Part shown: piece by piece, positions 1-9,866 of the stretch
Layout: each line of letters begins with the position of its first letter
How positions within the stretch are numbered: the first letter of the stretch is position 1
NCBI RefSeq assembly: GCF_000687475.1
Contig: NC_057322.1
Coordinates: 1,116,001 to 1,180,000 of the forward strand
Source: Ustilaginoidea virens
Lineage: Eukaryota > Ascomycota > Sordariomycetes > Hypocreales > Clavicipitaceae
Direction of reading: 5' to 3'
Length of the DNA: 64,000 nucleotides
Made by a program: the position numbers and the translations under genes
Notes under the pieces: model-generated
What the model saw: the letters and a program-made list of their open reading frames with translations, nothing else
What the model was told of the DNA's origin: nothing
Database searches by the model: none

Positions 1-2
1 TG

Positions 3-1808
3 AACCCGCTGCAGAAAGAGTCGGCTCTTATCAATCCGCCGTTGGCATCAATTACTGAAAACGCTAGCGAGTCTTCTCAATCTCCAGTAACGACTATGCC
101 ACGGCGTGCTGTAACTAGGAGGACACCAGAGCTTATCACAAGCTCAGCAAAACGAGCGAGCACACCACGCCTCCGACACAACAACTCGCAAATACAATTT
201 GAGCCCATCATATCGTCTTCGCCTCCGCAGGACGATTCGCAGCACCTTACTGAGCGTCAGAAAGAGGTTCGAGAAAGGCAGCGAGAAACCACCGCATTAT
301 TCTCTGAGGGTCAAACGACCCCGCAGGGAGATTCAGATAGCTTGCCAGGTCCAGGCAAGGAACGGATTAACCCATCTGAGAGCAGCGAACAGATTCAAGA
401 GAGTACTCCAAAGCGCAGCAAGTCTTTTGAAGACGCGATCACTTCCACGCCCACTCCTAGACGTGGCGAGGTCATTCAAATGGATGATTTCAACGACCCA
501 CCATCTTCGCCACTCTTGCCTCGTCCATACCCTCTACTTTCGGAGATCCAGTCTCGGTCGCGTGCGGGCGGCGCCATGGAAAGTTGGGAGTTTTCGTCCC
601 CTCCAGGATCTCCTACTGGCCACCAACAGCCAGAATATGCAGACCTGCCGTCAGCTTTCCCTTGTACAAGTGGATCACCAAGTAAATCTCATGAGCTACC
701 AAAAAAGCGCAGGCGTGTCTCTTGTCAATCTCTCACCCCTGCAAATGCTGAAACTCCGGCGGACAGCAAGCACGCCGAAACCGTCACAGCTAATAGAAAT
801 CAGGCTACGACCTCCGCACCAGTTGTAGGTGTTACCACACGCGCAAGAAGAGCTCTTCAAAGAGCCGGCATGGAAGAACAGGTATCTGCGGAAGCAAGAT
901 CCGCGGAACGACGATCTGGAAGACGAGCGGAAGCAAAAGTCAAGAGGGATGACGAGACTGATTCAAATCTGCGCTCTACTTCAGGGGTGGAGAAGTTTAT
1001 CAAGCAGGAAACTACAGACGCTGCGCTGCCATTGCAATCTACTTCTCGGCCAATCAAACGTCATGCATGCAACAAGGTATATGACGATTCCACTGTTTCC
1101 CCAGAGAAACCGGAAACAGCACCACGACAAATATCAAGCCAGGTAGTACCGTCCACACCAATTGAACCTCCCCATAGCATCGCCTCGAGTGTTCCACGCA
1201 GGAAGAGGAAGCGAGGGGCGAGGAATGGAGGAAATCGCATTAAGAGGCGACGCTCTGTTGAGATTGATGTCCAAGAGTCTCCGACACCTGCCACGCCTGG
1301 TTTCCAAAACGAACGAGCGGGGGGAGTTGAAACCAGGAGCGGCCTTCGTAGGCGACAGGAGCAGGCTGCTGTTGATGAACGCAAGATAAGGCGCAAGGAA
1401 TCCGAGCGACAGTCCGTTGATCTCTGCATTAACTTGGACAGCGGAGATACCGATGACGAGGTTGTTTCTCAGCTGGTAACGGAATCAAATGCTGCATCCC
1501 AAAGTATGTCTGACAAGGCGGAGGCCATCGACACGGAGCTGAGCGCGGCCTCGAAGTCCGAGGCGCAGCTGAAATTAGCGGAAGATAACATACGGTCGGC
1601 CCCTAATGAAGAAGAGAAGATGTCGATCATTGAAACCCTGCGTAATGACCTGGAGCAGATGCGCGGCTTGTCTCTCACTCGGGCAGAGGTTTACCAAGTA
1701 GAGGATATCTTGATGGACATGAAGCGTGAGCTTTTCGAAGCTGAAAGACGAGGACGAAGAGAACGAGGGTCTGGACGATCAAGAAAGAGAAAGTTGAGAG
1801 ACGAGTGA
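3..1808 (+). CDS. C-terminal part of a Rif1-like telomere/replication-timing protein (5' truncated by window edge)
   Basis: The reading frame is already open at base 3, with no start in view, so this is the 3' part (about 600 codons) of a longer gene. The protein is low-complexity and highly charged: many SP/TP sites, basic patches (KKRRR, RKRKR), and a last ~70 residues predicted helical. A block reading SQHLTERQKEVRERQRE near residue 80 resembles the segment that opens the conserved C-terminal region of fungal Rif1, and an RRVS-type stretch could act as a PP1-docking motif. Rif1 controls telomere length, origin timing and double-strand-break repair on chromatin. The Rif1 HEAT-repeat body would lie left of the window, so the name rests on a short remembered motif. 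A different large nuclear scaffold protein is possible. No intron is needed in the visible part. Confidence 0.5.
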   Translation, partial: NPLQKESALINPPLASITENASESSQSPVTTMPRRAVTRRTPELITSSAKRASTPRLRHNNSQIQFEPIISSSPPQDDSQHLTERQKEVRERQRETTALFSEGQTTPQGDSDSLPGPGKERINPSESSEQIQESTPKRSKSFEDAITSTPTPRRGEVIQMDDFNDPPSSPLLPRPYPLLSEIQSRSRAGGAMESWEFSSPPGSPTGHQQPEYADLPSAFPCTSGSPSKSHELPKKRRRVSCQSLTPANAETPADSKHAETVTANRNQATTSAPVVGVTTRARRALQRAGMEEQVSAEARSAERRSGRRAEAKVKRDDETDSNLRSTSGVEKFIKQETTDAALPLQSTSRPIKRHACNKVYDDSTVSPEKPETAPRQISSQVVPSTPIEPPHSIASSVPRRKRKRGARNGGNRIKRRRSVEIDVQESPTPATPGFQNERAGGVETRSGLRRRQEQAAVDERKIRRKESERQSVDLCINLDSGDTDDEVVSQLVTESNAASQSMSDKAEAIDTELSAASKSEAQLKLAEDNIRSAPNEEEKMSIIETLRNDLEQMRGLSLTRAEVYQVEDILMDMKRELFEAERRGRRERGSGRSRKRKLRDE

Positions 1809-2749
1809 GTCCCTCGAGGGTTGGGTAGGAGCGGGGTTACTATGCGCATGAACTGGTTCATCGGCGTTCGTAAAGAGTTTATTCCCTCTGAGTTGCTTGA
1901 CGTTGTCGGTGTTCAGGCGGGACATATATTTTGGAGGACATTTTCATGCATCACGGAAATAGGACATGGGCTCATTATTGCATCACACATAAGCTGGCGC
2001 ACAATTGTACAAGTACCCAAATCGTAATCTCGACTTGCAACCCGGGAGCGGGTGGTCTAAGAGGCTAATCAAAGGAGCCGTAAGAATGCTTCTACCGTGA
2101 TATCACTGACGTACGGTAATATCAAAGATTGGCCCGGGTTGCAATGGAACCACTTTTCCCAGCCGAAAAGTATATCGACGAATGAAGTTGATTCTGAGCT
2201 TACTTGACTGCTTGTTCCCTTGCTTCGTTACTGTATGGACTGAATCTAGCATTTAGCCAGTTGAATTATCACGAGTCTGGTTGCCAATTCATCTACTGTA
2301 TGTGGCTGTTTTGCATGGGTTTTAGGAGTGTCTAATACTACATAGGTTGTATTGGTTGTGGAATCCTAAAAATTCAAATACTTACATCAGGTACTAATAG
2401 CAATCGATAAAGAAAATTTTTTTAAGGAAGCATTTTTCGGTACACAGTTATTAGCCAGGTAAGTAGTGTCGACGTTTTTATTGTAGTATCAAATGTCATG
2501 ACCTAGCCAGTGGTTCAAGTCGGTTCAGAGATAAGTCACTGGACTGTTTCCGCAGGGATACGATAAGGATGCCTTGCTTATCAGGCCCGAGCACCGCAAA
2601 AGAACTTTTGACATACACCCACGAACCTGTTACATGGTAAACGGAAACTTGTTGCGCGACCATAGAAAACTTTCTGTCCACCACGGATTAGACGACGCCC
2701 ACTGCCGCAACATTACATATCCGTTTACCCTTACTCTACTGTCACGACC
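1809..2749. other. Intergenic, Rif1-like 3' end to prp17
   Basis: No supported gene. The middle (about 2160-2480) is clearly AT-rich compared with the flanks. In-frame stops (nearest 2663-2665) close the prp17 frame upstream, which supports the start chosen for that gene. Confidence 0.6.
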
Positions 2750-4342
2750 ATGGCGGATTTCGGCGAGTACCCGCCCAACATGGCCCCCCAGGATGCACTT
2801 GTGGTACGGCAACAAGCCGGACAGGACCACGCCGTGGTGCCATATACTGCGGACGATTTGTCGAGGCCCAAGTTCGGCCCAGCAAATCCTTTCAAGGACG
2901 AGTCAATAACGACAAAGCGGAAAAACATACTCACAGGACATGCGGAAGAGACCTTTCTAGGCGAACATACATTTAGAACAAAATACAGAGCAGTCGAGCG
3001 GAAAGGTGGACCGGACCGAGAATACCGGACTGGAGCAACATTGAAAGAGCAGGCTGCAGGACTTCGAGCCACTCGCGACAAGAAAGGAGATGCCGCCATT
3101 GCCGAAGGGTCCGGCTCTTATGTCGGTCCCTGGGCCAGGTACAATCGGCCAGCATACGAAACAGTGGAAGAGGGCGAAGAGCTTGCGAGCGACGAAGAAC
3201 ACGAGGTAGTAGAAGAAGACGAGGGAGATGTGGTTGAGAGCGGGACGGTCCTACGAGCACCTGATACAGCCCTTGCACGGCGAAAAGAGGTTCAAGAACT
3301 CGGAGACGAGACGACCACCTTTCATGGCTCAGCAGAATTTGATTACCAGGGCCGATCGTACATGCACGTGCCCCAAGACTTGGAAGTCGACCTGGAAAAG
3401 GAGCCCGGAAGTACAACGAATTACATACCGAAGAAGCAGATACACGCCTGGAAGGACCATAAAATGGCCGTTACTGCTTTGCGCTTTTTCCCTGACTCAG
3501 GGCATCTGCTGCTGTCTGCTAGCGCCGACTCCACGGTCAGAATACGCGACGTGTACCATGACAAAGAGTTGTTACGGTCATACTCAGGGCATTCGAAAGC
3601 TGTTTCCGACATCTGCTTCAACGCATCTGGCACACAGTTCCTTTCCGCGTCGTACGACCGCATGATGAAACTGTGGGATACGGAAACTGGCGCCTGCATC
3701 AACAAGTTTACGACGGGAAAGACGCCTCATGTGATCAAGTTCAACCCCGATCCCGAACACTCCAACGAATTCCTGGCCGGCATGTCAGACAAGAAGATTG
3801 TTCAGTTCGACATTCGAACACCCGGCGAAATCGTGCAGGAATACGATCATCATCTTGCCGCCATCAATACCATTACATTTGTGGATCAGAACCGTCGTTT
3901 CATGACCACGTCGGATGACAAGTCCCTGCGCGCCTGGGATTATAATATCCCTGTCCCCATCAAATACATTGCTGAGCCGGACATGTATCCCATGACAAAC
4001 GCAGCCTCGCACCCGAGTGGCAAGTATGTTGCGTACCAAAGTTCTGATAACCAGATCCTGGTCTACGGCGCCAACGACAAGTTCCGACAAAACAGAAAGA
4101 AGAATTACCGTGGACACAACAATGCGGGGTTGGCCATAGATCTGGACTGCAGCCCGGATGGCCAATTCTTGGCTTCGGGAGATTCTGGTGGCTTCGTCTG
4201 CTTTTGGGACTGGAAGACCTGCAAGATGTATCACAAGCTTCGAGCAGGCAGCCAGGCGGTCACTTGTGTCAAATGGCATCCCCAAGAGACCAGCAAGGTA
4301 GCTTCAGCAGGTCTTGACGGAGAAATCAGATATTGGGATTAG
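2750..4342 (+). CDS. prp17: Pre-mRNA-splicing factor Prp17/Cdc40 (WD40 protein)
   Basis: Single-exon 530-residue protein. Residues 1-160 match the conserved N-terminal half of Cdc40 (blocks GPANPFKDE, HTFRTKYRAVERKG and SYVGPWARY). An acidic linker follows. Residues about 225-530 form a seven-bladed WD40 propeller with IRD, LWD, FDI, AWD, FWD and YWD blade ends. The motif IPKKQIHAWKDHKMAV just before the propeller is a Cdc40 hallmark. In the family the protein joins the spliceosome for the second catalytic step and links splicing to cell-cycle progression. The ATG at 2750 follows a pyrimidine-rich leader ending in CACGACC, and an in-frame stop lies 85 bp upstream. Some relatives begin with an extra short exon; I see no clear candidate here. 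Identification is secure; the N-terminus is somewhat less so. Confidence 0.95.
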   Translation: MADFGEYPPNMAPQDALVVRQQAGQDHAVVPYTADDLSRPKFGPANPFKDESITTKRKNILTGHAEETFLGEHTFRTKYRAVERKGGPDREYRTGATLKEQAAGLRATRDKKGDAAIAEGSGSYVGPWARYNRPAYETVEEGEELASDEEHEVVEEDEGDVVESGTVLRAPDTALARRKEVQELGDETTTFHGSAEFDYQGRSYMHVPQDLEVDLEKEPGSTTNYIPKKQIHAWKDHKMAVTALRFFPDSGHLLLSASADSTVRIRDVYHDKELLRSYSGHSKAVSDICFNASGTQFLSASYDRMMKLWDTETGACINKFTTGKTPHVIKFNPDPEHSNEFLAGMSDKKIVQFDIRTPGEIVQEYDHHLAAINTITFVDQNRRFMTTSDDKSLRAWDYNIPVPIKYIAEPDMYPMTNAASHPSGKYVAYQSSDNQILVYGANDKFRQNRKKNYRGHNNAGLAIDLDCSPDGQFLASGDSGGFVCFWDWKTCKMYHKLRAGSQAVTCVKWHPQETSKVASAGLDGEIRYWD

Positions 4343-7300
4343 ATGCGGCACTGGCTGGTGTAATGGCGCAAGAGCATCTCAGACATGGCGTTATCAAGGA
4401 CAATTGGTATCAAAGGGAAAGGTGTTCATATCAAACGGCTCTCTAGCGCTACTTTTTGAGTAGGTATTCATCTGACAGAGACGGCTTCAGACCTCCCAAG
4501 GGAGGATATCATTTGCCTATCCTACCCCAACTTCAAACCCGATAACGCTGGCCCGAGGTGATGATCAAGATGTTTGTCAATCTTCATGTCATTCCGCAGA
4601 GGCAATCCACACCTTCAGTTGTATCTGCCTAATCTTGGGGGTCGAGGACGAGAATCAGCAGAACAATGTCGTCCAAGCGTTGGGCACCAAAAAAAGAGGA
4701 AAGAAAGACATATATATATTATATATATATACATATATATACGACGGCATAACCTGGTTTCAGGGTTAAGAAACCATTAGGTCGATGACGGAGTGGGTGA
4801 CCTCGGCTGCTGCAAAATGTAGTGGTCTCGCCGACTATGTCGTACACGGGAGCGACTCCCACGACATGACCGCCAACAACCTCCAAGCCTTTCAGTCCAC
4901 GAAGACTTCAGTCCACGCAGCATGCTCAAAATTTGCATACCCTGAAACTCCAAGCGCCTGACTTGGGCGTTTCAATGGCTCTACTTGAGAGGGCAGGGTC
5001 TTAGCCTTGCCGCACTCAGCAGCCTCTTCGTTTCAAAAAATACCTGGGGCAGAGGCAGGATCCGATACATTTACGTCAAACCCTGATGTAGACCTTTGTT
5101 TGTTCAACGCGCTGGGGAATTTTTTTTTTCCAGAATAATTGATTGCATGCCAGACTTGTCTATCTTTGAAGCAGTCATATTTGGGAAGCCACGGCGCCCA
5201 TCGTGCTCCCTGTCCTTTCGCCGTCTAAGCAAAGGAGCCCGGATACCGGAATTGATTGACGCTTCGTCAACGAGACCCTCCTGCGGTGTGTCAAAACAAT
5301 TCTCGTGCCTGCGTATGCTCGCAAAGGGTAGAAGCATACTTGTTGCCGCGTGCAAAGACATGTCGTTGGTTGGGTCGACGGGTTACAAGCTCACGCGTCG
5401 GCCTTGGTTGCAGATGATTGCGGAATTTACCAAGATTTGCAACAGTCGCGCATAGTCTGAAAAGGCACGCCTTGTTGTCGTTTTAGCCATCTGAGCGCCC
5501 CAGTCGTCATCTCCAGCCTGTTCGGAGGAAAGGAATCATAATAGCACGTCTCTACCGAGTACTTGAAGGTCCCGGGTAATCTATTGACGGAAGTCACGAA
5601 GAGTCAACTGCAAGTCTACAGCCCTGTCATGGAACAACGATTCTGATACTAATCGACGAGCAAGATGCAGCAGCGTCTTGACTGCGGCACGGTTGCGCAG
5701 CCGCGACATTGGAACCATGGCACATTCAACTGTTCCTCCGGAGACTGACACCATCATGCGGGGCAGCGAGAATGGCAAAATCAGAAACTTGGTGGCGGCG
5801 AGGCAGTGTCATTGCCGAAACGCCCGCAACTGTTTCAATTCGACGGGGTCGACTGAGTGTTCCCGTCCACCTAGGCCGCTTTGTGCTTTGTGGACTCGGG
5901 CCGTGAACGTTTGGTTGCTGGGCCAGTTCGCGTTGCATGATCGGCTGACAGTACATCAACCGCAACGGCATGGCATGGTCTCGATTTTTATCAGGTCAAC
6001 CAGACTGCTTCTGGGCCTGGAAGAACACCAATTACCAGCGGAAGTAGCAGCTCTTTTGGATAGCATTGGGCGGCTAGAGCTACAAAAGGGTTGTCCTTGC
6101 AGCACAAGGCTCAACACAGCGGACGAGGCTTTGGCGCCCGCCGCCATGAAACGGCACTGGCTTCTCAACGGAGTGCGTATTTTGATTGACCCCTTGCGCT
6201 TTGTTCGCCCGGGGCTGCGGCTGCATGTAGCCTGTGTCGACGGCTTGCATCTTTGGGCTCGCACTCCTCGCCTTGGGGTCAAGATGCAGAAACCCAATTT
6301 CCCCACAGCATAAACGACACTTGCCACCTGTTTGCGGCTAAGGGGGTTTTCTCGTCTAGTATCGAAAACATCTTTATTCCGGTAGTGTTCATGACACTCT
6401 AGTGAGTGCCATGAGCGGTGGCGCCGTTTAACCCGCAGGGGGGACGCTTAAGCGTATCGGGTTCAGCTTGACCATCAGTCAGGACTTCCTTGATCACGCG
6501 ATGCCACCCCAGATTTCCTGCCTGTAAACGGCTCCGTCTGGCGAAAACCCTTTACCCATTACTTGTTTTTTTTTTCAACGGAGTTGAAGGCTTGTAGCAA
6601 AAGACGCAAAGTTGTCACCCGTGATCTTTCTTCTCTCCATAGCTTACTGAATCAATTCCTTCTTCCGCGCGTTTTGGGTATTGGCGAGACACCTTAACCA
6701 ACAAGCGCGGCCCGAGTTTCTTGGTCCTAATGGGCTAACAACAGGTTACTCCGTAGTCGCTTGACCATTGATGCACGGTGCTCTCCTTGAAAAGTGTCCT
6801 CATCATGATAAGCTCATGCTGACCCTCTTGTTCGATTGTCTACAATCGCTCGTCAGCCACATGTGGTTATCGCAGGGCGAATCCGAGATGGCGCTCACTC
6901 ACTCATCCAAAGAAATCCCCAGATGCGACGTCTTGCGCATCTGCAGTCCCGTTATTGATGCATTTCTACGAAGTTTTGGTTGAGACGCACCATCCCTGGC
7001 AAGCTTTCTCCAAGCGGCTGCCGGGTGATATTTCCAAGAGGCACGGAAAGCGTCGAAGTCACAGGAGGTCGGGTGGTCTCGAATTAAGCTTCCATGTAGC
7101 ACGTTGAACCCGACTCTGACGTACATTCTCGCACTGCCGATACTAGTGATGCTACCGGCATTAACAATGCTATGTAACAGGATTGGCGATTTGGCGATGC
7201 TAGCTAGGGGTGATGAAGCGGCCGGTAGTCAATGGACGCTGCAACTTGTGCCCCTGGCCGCGAAAGGCGGGTTGACGTTACGCTGGAGGGATTTATGTAG

Positions 7301-8188
7301 TAAACGTATGAGCATCATTCTTCTTATTATTATGGCTCGATGAACGAAGCAGCCCCTTGATTACACAGACCCGAAGTGATACATACATGGCCAGCCTGCG
7401 AGGATTGGCACAGAGTACGGAGTGCATGCAGCTGGACGTCCGTCTTGCTTATGGAAACCCTCTAGGTGGACTTGCAGGAAGAAAAGTCATCACTTTGCCA
7501 TGACAGTACCTGAATAGGTCGCGACTGGATGACTGCTCTCAAGATCCGTCGAGGCACTCACACTCGCATCGTTTGGAGCCATGTTGAGCCGATGCAACCC
7601 GACAACCGTTTGGTGTTGTGGGGCTCGAAGCTTCTTGGATAGGTGCAAGGCACCTGAGCCTGGGGCGCGAAACTCGCAATTCCTCAAGCAGTCCAAGAAT
7701 CCCAGCTTGCGATGCAACGCGTCAGGGCATTCCAGGGGCAAGCGAAAATGGCAGCTGTTGGCGGACGATGCAGGTCCAGCCATTTTCTGGACCATGCATG
7801 TGGCTATTCCGCCAGTACCTACCTCCGAGACAGGACTAGCTACCTCCTGGGTTAGGACTTTCACGGTTGGTGTTGCACTAGTAACTTGGGCCGTGATCCA
7901 AGTAAGTGCGCCTGACGCACTCGAGTACGCCTCGCGATAACAAATGACAATAAAATAAAGGGGGGGGGGGATAGTTTGTACTTGTCGGTATCCTTGTCAC
8001 TAGCATTTTTATAGACAACATGTGAGCAATACGCCTACCAGCTAGCAATATATATAGCGATATAGTAGGTAAGTATCAATGTAGAATAACCTCTATATAG
8101 CTACTATATTGACTTGCTACAGCTATTGCGGCAGCGTCGTTGCAGCTATTGCTGCAGTAGCAATGTTGAACGCCAATTTCGAAAGACC

Positions 8189-8207
8189 GCGCCAAAAGAA
8201 TTGGCGC
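8189..8207. repeat. Perfect short inverted repeat (hairpin)
   Basis: GCGCCAA, 5-bp loop AAGAA, then TTGGCGC. It sits inside an AT-rich, repeat-bearing patch and may be a relic of a transposon end. No reading frame is associated. Confidence 0.5.
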
Positions 8208-8246
8208 AGTTTCTTGGCAACTATTCCTTTTATAGGGCACGTAAGC

Positions 8247-8262
8247 GGCCCCTGCTAGCGCG
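8247..8262. repeat. Copy 1 of a 16-bp dispersed repeat flanking the secreted-protein locus
   Basis: GGCCCCTGCTAGCGCG is identical to 11863-11878 and in the same orientation. Flanking bases are partly alike (GTAAGC/GTACGA before, ACATC after). Confidence 0.5.
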
Positions 8263-8903
8263 ATACATCCCGTTGTGAACGATTCCCGTAAAGCGCCGGG
8301 AATTATGCCAGCTTTATTGGGCTGGGCTTCATGTACTGCGATAGTTGGCTTACCTAAGGTAAGGCACCACAGGTACCCAAGGCGAGCCAAAGGTAGACGG
8401 TACGGGCTCGTAGAATTTGCACTGTATCAGCCCCACCCCCCTTTGCACGGAGGAAGCAGTAAGCAATAACCTACGGCTCTGCGTATTTAAGCAGTGCCTC
8501 GCTGGAAAATTCTGTACTGGATGACGAATAATTGGAAACTGCTCCGAATTTGGAAAAGGCGACACTTGGGGGCATCCCAGAGTTGACCGCAGGCTGATGT
8601 GTTGATGGGCGCGTGGCGGTGCGTGGTGGTGAACGAGCTGGGTGAGTCGATAGTGCCAAAAGATGCAATGTGGTTTCAATTGATTCATGGTCCCCGGTCA
8701 TGTCCACCTATATTTTCTCGATACGTCATGCGTAAAGGCTTTCATTATGAGGACTATGGTCACGGCACAATCGAAAGGAATCTGCATGAAATAGTGACGA
8801 ATAGTTTGCACATCTGCTCTTGACGTGCAACCAATGTTGCCTGTCTTATCCTCGAGACCCTCTTGAAACATTGAAACAGTCGCGGTTACCCTCCATTCCT
8901 ACC

Positions 8904-8920
8904 GAGTACTCCGTACGGAG
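8904..8920. repeat. TACTCCGTA-family palindrome at the left duplication boundary
   Basis: GAGTACTCCGTACGGAG contains the near-palindrome CTCCGTACGGAG. It is a member of a short motif family scattered through the spacers of this window, and it lies exactly where similarity between the tandem units begins. Confidence 0.6.
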
Positions 8921-8970
8921 CATTCGTTCGTGACTTTCCCCTTCCTAGCGCATTCCGTGCCTACAGTCTC

Positions 8971-9390
8971 TCATATGGCTAAACAGTAATAAAATCCCGG
9001 GGTTTTTGATGTGTCCAGCCCGAAAGAAGCTCTTTTGACAGAAATATCGAACGCTATATTCGAATCATCAAAGGTTTTCGCGATCAAGAGAGTGGAGGAG
9101 CCTAAATTGTTCCGGTAGCTGCACTCGGCGGCGCCATCTTGTATAACGCCGAAGTATTTCGAATATGCTATGACGTTGGCGCAGCATACTGTCGGGGTGA
9201 CCGATATGCCCGCGAGAACCACCGGAGACCAGTCGATATTCGCGCAGGGATTTCCCGTCCATAGTATCACTGGCTGAGTCCCCACCGTCGAGTCGCCTCT
9301 GATGCAGATGTTGTTTTTGCCTGCGGCGTACTTCTGTGCCGCTGCCGGGGATATGGCGGCCAAGAGGACGACGGCTAGCGCTGCGTACAT
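8971..9390 (-). CDS. Small secreted six-cysteine protein A (effector-like)
   Basis: Intron-less frame for 139 residues. A classic signal peptide covers residues 1-19 (MYAALAVVLLAAISPAAAQ, likely cut after AAAQ or just before it). The mature part of about 120 residues has six cysteines in the order C..C..CC..C..C with the last four residues from the end (YYCLAI). The pattern suggests three disulphides and a compact extracellular fold. I recognise no named family. The neighbouring gene at 9917-10333 is a paralogue: about 50% identical overall, about 45% after the signal peptide, all six cysteines kept. A TATA-like CTATAAAGTC lies about 40-50 bp upstream of the ATG, with an array of ~16-bp repeats beyond it. 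Small size, secretion signal, cysteines, gene-poor surroundings and fast divergence fit an effector or secreted defence protein; that role is inference. Confidence 0.8.
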   Translation of the reverse strand: MYAALAVVLLAAISPAAAQKYAAGKNNICIRGDSTVGTQPVILWTGNPCANIDWSPVVLAGISVTPTVCCANVIAYSKYFGVIQDGAAECSYRNNLGSSTLLIAKTFDDSNIAFDISVKRASFGLDTSKTPGFYYCLAI

Positions 9391-9430
9391 GGCGTGCTGT
9401 AGGTTTTGTGAATATTATATGACTTTCTGC

Positions 9431-9440
9431 GACTTTATAG
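9431..9440 (-). promoter_or_regulatory. TATA-like element of secreted-protein gene A
   Basis: CTATAAAGTC on the minus strand, about 40-50 bp upstream of the ATG. A matching element is not obvious at the same distance in front of gene B. Confidence 0.4.
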
Positions 9441-9483
9441 GCCGGGGTATCGCACTTAGCGGGGGTGGGGGGTAAGCCAGCGA

Positions 9484-9565
9484 AGGGTGTTTAAAACTAA
9501 GGGCGATAAAGCTAAGGGTGATGAAAACCGAGGGTCATAAAACAAAGGGTTCACAAGACAAAGGG
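9484..9565 (-). promoter_or_regulatory. Six-copy ~16-bp repeat array upstream of secreted-protein gene A
   Basis: On the plus strand AGGG recurs at 9484, 9500, 9515, 9531, 9546 and 9562, that is at 15-16-bp steps. Each is followed by a degenerate A-rich tail (consensus about AGGGTGATAAAACNA). The array lies roughly 95-175 bp upstream of the gene A start. Gene B keeps a decayed version (10452-10500) with about three recognisable units. Steps of ~1.5 helical turns and the upstream position suggest a cluster of binding sites, but a neutral minisatellite is possible. Confidence 0.5.
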
Positions 9566-9666
9566 TGCATGAGAATGTCTTTGCTTATGCTGGGGAAGAG
9601 GGCGAAAAGCGCCGTTATACATAGCTACATGTGTATATATATATTCTGCTTAATCCTGTATAAGTG

Positions 9667-9828
9667 ATGGAGCTTTTGCTAGATGAGCAAGGCAATGATT
9701 TTACATTATCTATACGTAACCCGGAAGGGGAGGAAGTTGCCCAGGATGACCAATCACCGAAAAAAGAAAAAGAATGCGCTGGTGACGCCGCCACCACCAC
9801 GGACTCGGCGTCCATCACTAGTATGTAG
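9667..9828 (+). other. Short open frame in the duplicated block, possible gene relic
   Basis: 53 codons from ATG at 9667 to TAG, giving an acidic, lysine-containing peptide (MELLLDEQGNDFTLSIRNPE at the start). The matching block in unit B (about 10580-10720) carries a one-base length change and stops, so the frame is not kept. It may be a fragment of a former gene carried along in the duplication, or non-coding DNA. Confidence 0.25.
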
Positions 9829-9866
9829 ATCCCCGATATCAAGCTACGGAGCAGCCGTCAACAGCC

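Larger units (their letters stand above)
4343..8903. other. Gene-poor stretch, no supported gene
   Basis: About 4.6 kb with only short, unconserved reading frames (the longest, 5678-6313, resembles no family I can defend). It holds an AT microsatellite near 4710-4745, a G run at 7961-7970, an AT-rich patch at about 7980-8110, a perfect 7-bp-arm hairpin at 8189-8207, copies of the TACTCCGTA motif at 6746 and 7414, and one copy of a 16-bp repeat (8247-8262) found again at 11863. It looks like decayed or accessory DNA. Confidence 0.5.
8904..9866. repeat. Tandem duplication unit A (carries secreted-protein gene A)
   Basis: Unit A starts at GAGTACTC (8904) and runs to the same word at 9867, where unit B begins. 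Recognisably duplicated parts, in order, are the gene 3' flank (CTTTCC..CCTAGCGC), the coding region, the leader (ACAAAACCTACAGCACGCC), the promoter repeats, and a conserved block at 9710-9800 matched at about 10612-10705. The last block is more alike between units than most of the coding sequence. Confidence 0.75.
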
